From Tetragonia tetragonoides (lineage: Eukaryota > Streptophyta > Magnoliopsida > Caryophyllales > Aizoaceae), in assembly GCA_038025085.1 (NCBI GenBank), contig CM076152.1, forward strand, positions 23,582,001 to 23,646,000: DNA of 64,000 nt. Direction: 5' to 3'. Shown here piece by piece: positions 59,345 through 64,000 of the stretch. Position 1 is the first letter of the stretch, and each line of letters opens with the position of its first letter. Both the position numbers and the translations under genes were made by a program. Under the pieces are notes generated by a model, which ran no database searches, was not told the DNA's origin, and saw nothing but the letters and a program-made list of their open reading frames with translations.

Positions 59345-62300
59345 TGTGAAAACATTAAAAAATTTTAGTTGAAGCTTGTTTGTAATTGTAAACATCCTTG
59401 GTGTAGTTTCTCACTCAAATGAATGCAAATAAATCATTTGGGTGCTTTCTCTTAATATACAACAGAACAGACCTCAATCTCTTTCACCCTAGATGTAAGA
59501 GCTGTTAAAACGCGTAAATGCATTCAAAAGGTGGAGTTAAAGCTTGTTTGTACTTGTAAACATCCTTGGCGTAGCTTCTCACTCAAATGAATGCAAACAA
59601 AACATTTGGGTGCGTTCTCTTAATATACAACACAAAAGACCTCAATCTCTTTCACCCTAGTCGTATGAGGTTTTAAAACGCGTAAATGCTTTCAAAAGCT
59701 TGAGTTGAAGCTTGTTTGTACTAGTAAACATTCTTGGTGTAGTTTCTCACTGAAATGAATGCAAACAAAGCTTTTGGTTGCTTTCTCTTAACATACAACA
59801 CAAAAGAACTCAATCTGTTTCACCCTTGTCGTATGAGGTTTTAAAACGCGTAAATGCTTTCAAAAGCTTGAGTTGAAGCTTGTTTGTACTTGTAAACATC
59901 CTTGGTGTAGTTTCTCACTCAGATAAATGCAAACAAAGCATTTGGGTGCTTTCTCTTAATATACAACACAAAAGAACTCAATCTCTTTTACCCTTTACGT
60001 ATGAGCTTTTAAAACGCGTAAATGCATTCAAAAGCTTGAGTTGAAGCCTGTTTGTAGTTGTAAACATCCTTGGTGTAGTTTCACACTCAAATGAATTTAA
60101 ACAAAGCGTTTGCGAGCTTTTTCTTAATATACAACACAAAAGAACTCAATCTCTTTCACCCTAGATGTAAGAGCTGTTAAAACGCGTAAATGCATTCAAA
60201 AGGTGGAGTTAAAGCTTGTTTGTACTTGTAAACATCCTTGGAGTAGTTTCTCACTCAAATTAATGCAGACAAAGCATTTGGGTGTTTTCTCTTAATATAC
60301 AACACAACAGAACTCAATCTCTTTCACCCTAATCGTAAGAGCTGTTAAAACGCGTAAATACATTCAAAAGCTTGAGTTGAAGCTTGTTTGTACTTGTAAA
60401 CATCCTTGGTTAAGTTTCTCACTCAAATGAATGCAAACAAAGCATTTGGGTGCTTTCTCTTAATATACAACACAAAAGAACTCATTCTTTTTCACCCTAG
60501 TCATATGAGCTTTTAAAACGCGTAAATACATTCAAAAGCTTGAGTTGAAGCTTGTTTGTACTTGTAAACATCCTTGGTGTAGTTTCTCACTCAAATGAAT
60601 GCAAACAAATCATTTGGGTGCTTTCTCTTAATATACAACACAAAAGACCTCAATCTCTTTCACCCTGATCATAAGAGCTGTTAAAACGCGTAAATACATT
60701 AAAAAGCTTGAGTTGAAGCTTGTTTGTACTTGTAAACATCCTTGGTTAAGTTTCTCACTCAAATGAATGCAAACAAACCATTTGGGTGATTTCTCTTAAT
60801 ATACAAAACAAAAGAACTCAATCTCTTTCACCCTAGTTGTAAGAGCTGTTAAAATGCGTAAATGCATTCAAAACGCGTAAATGCATTCAAAGGCTTAAGC
60901 TGAAGCTTGTTTGTACTTGTAAACATCCTTGGTGTAGTTTCTCACTCAAATGAATGCAAACAAAGCATTTGGGTGCTTTCTCTTAATTTTCAACACAAAA
61001 GAACTCAATCTCTTTCACCCTAGTCGTATGCGTTTTTAAAACGCGTAAATGCATTCAAAAGCTTGAGTTGAAGCTTGTTTGTACTTGTAAACATCCTTGG
61101 TGTAGTTTCTCACTCAAATGAATGCAAATAAATCATTTGGGTGCTTTCTCTTAATATACAACAGAACAGACCTCAATCTCTTTCACCCTAGATGTAAGAG
61201 CTGTTAAAACGCGTAAATGCATTCAAAAGGTGGACTTAAAGCTTGTTTGTACTTGTAAACATCCTTGGTGTAGTTTCTCACTCAAATTAATGAAAAGAAA
61301 GCATTTGGGTGCTTTCTCTTAATATACAACACAAAAGACCTCAATCTCTTTCACCCTAGTTGTACGAGCTGTTAAAATGCGTAAATGCATTCAAAAGCTT
61401 GTTTGTACTTGTAAACATCCTTGGTGTCGTTTCTCACTCAAATGAATGCAAACAAAGCATTTGGGTGCTTTCTCTTAGTATTCAACACAAAAGACCTCAA
61501 TCTCTTTCACCCTAGTCGTATGAGGTTTTAAAACGCGTAAATACATTCAAAAGCTTGAGTTGAAGCTTGTTTCTACTTTTAAACATCCTTGGTGTGGTTT
61601 CTCACTCTAATGAATGCAAACAAAGCTTTTGGGTGCTTTCTCTGAAAATACAACACAAAAGAACTCAATCTCTTTCACCCTAGTCGTAAGAGCTGTTAAA
61701 ACGCGAAAATGCATTCAAAAGGTGGAGTTAAAGCTTGTTTGTACTTGTAAACGACCTTGGTGTAGTTTCTCACTCAAATGAATGCAAACAAAGCATTTGG
61801 GTGCTTTCTCTTAATATACAACACAAAAGACCTCAATCTCTTTCACCCTAGTCATATGAGCTTTTAAAACGCGTAAATACATTCAAAAGCTTGAGTTGAA
61901 GCTTGTTTGTACTTGTAAGCATCCTTGGTGTAGTTTCTAACTCAAATGAATGCAAACAAAGCTTTGGGGTGCTTTCTCTGAAAATACAACACAAAAGAAC
62001 CCAATCTCTTTCACCCTAGATGTAAGAGCTGTTAAAACGCGTACATGAATTCAAAAGGTGGAGTTAAAGCTTGTTTGTACTTGTAAACATTCTTGGTGTA
62101 GTTTCTCACTCAAATGAATGCAAACAAAGCATTTGTGTGATTTCTCTTAATATACAACACAAAAGACCTCAATCTCTTTCACCCTAGATGTAAGAGCTGT
62201 TAAAATGCGTAAATGCATTCAAAAGGTGGAGTTAAAGCTTGTTTGTACTTGTAAACATCCTTGGTGTAGTTTCTCACTCAAATGAATGCAAACAAAGCAT

Positions 62301-62869
62301 TTGGGTGCTTTCTCTTAATAAACAACACAAAAGAACTCAATCTCTTTCACCCTAGTCGTAAGAGCTGTTAAAACGCGTGAATGCTTTCAAAAGGTGGAGT
62401 TAAAGCTTGTTTGTACTTGTAAACATCCATGGTGTAGATTCTCACTCAAATGAATGCAACCAAAGCAGTACTTGTAAACATCCTTGGTGTAGTTTCTCAC
62501 TCATTGAATGCAAACAAAGCATTTGCGTGCTTTCACTTAATATACAACACAAAAGACTTCAATGTCTTTCACCCTAATCGTAAGAGCTGTTAAAACGCGT
62601 AAATACATTCAAAAGCTTGAGTTGAAGCTTGTTTGTACTTGTAAACATCCTTGGTGTAGTTTCTCACTCAAATGAATGCAAACAAAGCATTTGTGTGATT
62701 TCTCTTAATATACAACACAAAAGAACTCAATCTCTTTCACCCTAGTCGTATAAGGTTTTAAAACGCGTAAATGCTTTCAAAGGCTTGAGTTGAAGCTTGT
62801 TTGTACTTGTAAACATCCTTGGTTAAGTTTCTCACTCAAATGAATGCAAACAAAGCTTTTGGTTGCTTT
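59345..62869 (+). repeat. 168-bp satellite array, plus orientation (most regular)
   Basis: About 21 monomers, the longest single-orientation run here apart from block 1, close to consensus. A short partial duplication (CTTGTAAACATCC twice) lies at about 62415-62500. Confidence 0.95.
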
Positions 62870-63626
62870 GTATGCATTCATTTGAGTGAGAAACTACACC
62901 AAGGATGTTTACAAGTACAAACAAGCTTCAACTGAAGCTTTTTATTGCATTTAAGTATTTTAACAGCACATATGACTAGGGTGAAAGAGATTGAGTTCTT
63001 TTGTGTTGTATATTAAGAGAAATCACCCAAATGGTTTGTTTGCATTCATTTGAGTGAGAAACTACGCCAAGGATGTTTACAAGTACAAACAAGTTTCAAC
63101 TCAAGCTTGTGAATGCATTTACGCGTTTTAACAGCTCTTACGACTAGGCGAAAAGAGATTGAGTTCTTTTGTGTTGTATATTAAGAAAAAGCTCGCAAAT
63201 GCTCTATTTACATTCATTTGAGTGTGAAACTATTTCAAGGATGTTTACAACTACAAACAAGCTTGAACTCAAGCTTTTGAATGCATTTAGGCGTTTTAAA
63301 AGCTCATACGACAAGGGTGAAAGAGATTGAGTTCTTTTGTGTTGTATATTTAGAGAACGCACCCAAATGCTTTGTATGCATTCACTTGCGTGAGAAACTT
63401 AACCAAGGATGTTTACAAGTACAAACAAGCTTCAACTCAAGCTTTTGAATGCATTTACGCGTTTTAACAGCTCTTACGACTAGGCGAAAAGAGATTGAGT
63501 TCGTTTGTGTTGTATATTAAGAAAAAGCTCGCAAATGCTTTGTTTAAATTCATTTGAGTGTGAAACTACACCAAGGATGCTTACTACTACAAACAGGCTT
63601 CAACTCAAGCTTTTCAATGCATTTAC
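62870..63626 (-). repeat. 168-bp satellite, minus orientation
   Basis: About 4.5 monomers with a higher-order dimer at about 63130-63390; resembles 37447-37945 and 48205-48760. Confidence 0.92.
63130..63390 (-). repeat. Higher-order dimer copy
   Basis: Contains AAGCTCGCAAATGC, ACTATTTCAAGG (changed from CCCC) and GAGAACGCACCC. Confidence 0.82.
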
Positions 63627-64000
63627 GAGCTGTTAAAACGCGTAAATACATTCAAAAGCTTGAGTTGAAGCTTGTTTGTACTTGTAAACATCCTTGGTTA
63701 AGTTTCTCACTCAAATGAATGCAAACAAAGCATTTGGGTGCTTTCTCTTAATATACCACACAAAAGAACTCATTCTTTATCACCCTAGTCATATGAGCTT
63801 TTAAAACGCGTAAATGCATTCAAATGGTGGAGTTAAAGCTTGTTTGTACTTGTAAACATCCTTGGTGTAGTTTCTCACTCAAATGAATGCAAACAAAGCA
63901 TTTGGGTGCTTTCTCTTAATATACAACACAAAAGACCTCAATCTCTTTCACCCTGATCGTAAGAGCTGTTAAAACGCGTAAATACATTAAAAAGCTTGAG
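63627..64000 (+). repeat. 168-bp satellite, plus orientation, runs off the window
   Basis: About 2 monomers. The switch at 63626 joins ATGCATTTAC to GAGCTGTTAAAACGCG and is seen once. Confidence 0.92.

Noticed and set aside
1..64000. CENP-B box in the satellite monomer
   Set aside because: I looked for a TTCG...CGGG-type motif in the consensus and found none; CG occurs mainly in ACGCGT and TCGTA.
1..64000. Naming a species from the satellite
   Set aside because: The 168-bp consensus does not match any satellite I can recall with confidence; assigning a genus would be a guess.

Overview
The window is plant nuclear heterochromatin, most likely from the centromere of a eudicot. I cannot name the species from sequence alone. 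About 52 kb of the 64 kb is one tandem satellite with a 168-bp monomer (for example, the AAGCTT at 60368 recurs at 60536). It is AT-rich and close to nucleosome-repeat length. Two full-length Ty3/gypsy LTR retrotransposons, one internally deleted LTR remnant and one short Ty1/copia coding fragment interrupt it. The gypsy elements have a tRNA-iMet-type primer-binding site (TGGTATCAGAGC), a single gag-pol frame, and a pol C-terminus that runs into the 3' LTR. That last trait is characteristic of the centromere-targeted CRM (CR) chromovirus clade. I see no host gene, rRNA or tRNA.

Layout: satellite 1-11752; CRM-type element 1 at 11753-17564 (661-bp LTRs, TSD AGGGT); satellite 17565-20993; LTR remnant 20994-21985 (TSD ACAAC); satellite 21986-27564; copia fragment 27565-27869; divergent then ordinary satellite 27870-32119; defective CRM-type element 2 at 32120-37234 (784-bp LTRs); satellite 37235-64000. 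In the entries below, plus orientation means the strand reading GAGTTGAAGCTTGTTTGTAC.

The most unusual feature is that the satellite is not uniformly head-to-tail. It changes orientation about 45 times, giving roughly equal amounts of plus and minus arrays (about 25 and 26 kb). Most switch points are not independent. A few junction sequences recur many times, sometimes in reverse complement, so segments that already contained an inversion junction were themselves copied and inverted. A higher-order dimer (about 285 bp scored) recurs at least 17 times on both strands, and a 1.5-kb block is duplicated at an offset of exactly 3462 bp.

The retroelements look young: 3 differences in 661 bp between the LTRs of element 1, and 8 in 784 bp for element 2. 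Element 1 keeps all catalytic motifs but has a reading-frame break near the start of gag. Element 2 has an in-frame TAG after gag and two in-frame deletions that remove the RT YLDD motif and the integrase core, so it must have depended on an autonomous partner if it moved in this form. The many short open frames in the satellite are a by-product of a monomer length divisible by three (56 codons), and I do not consider them genes.
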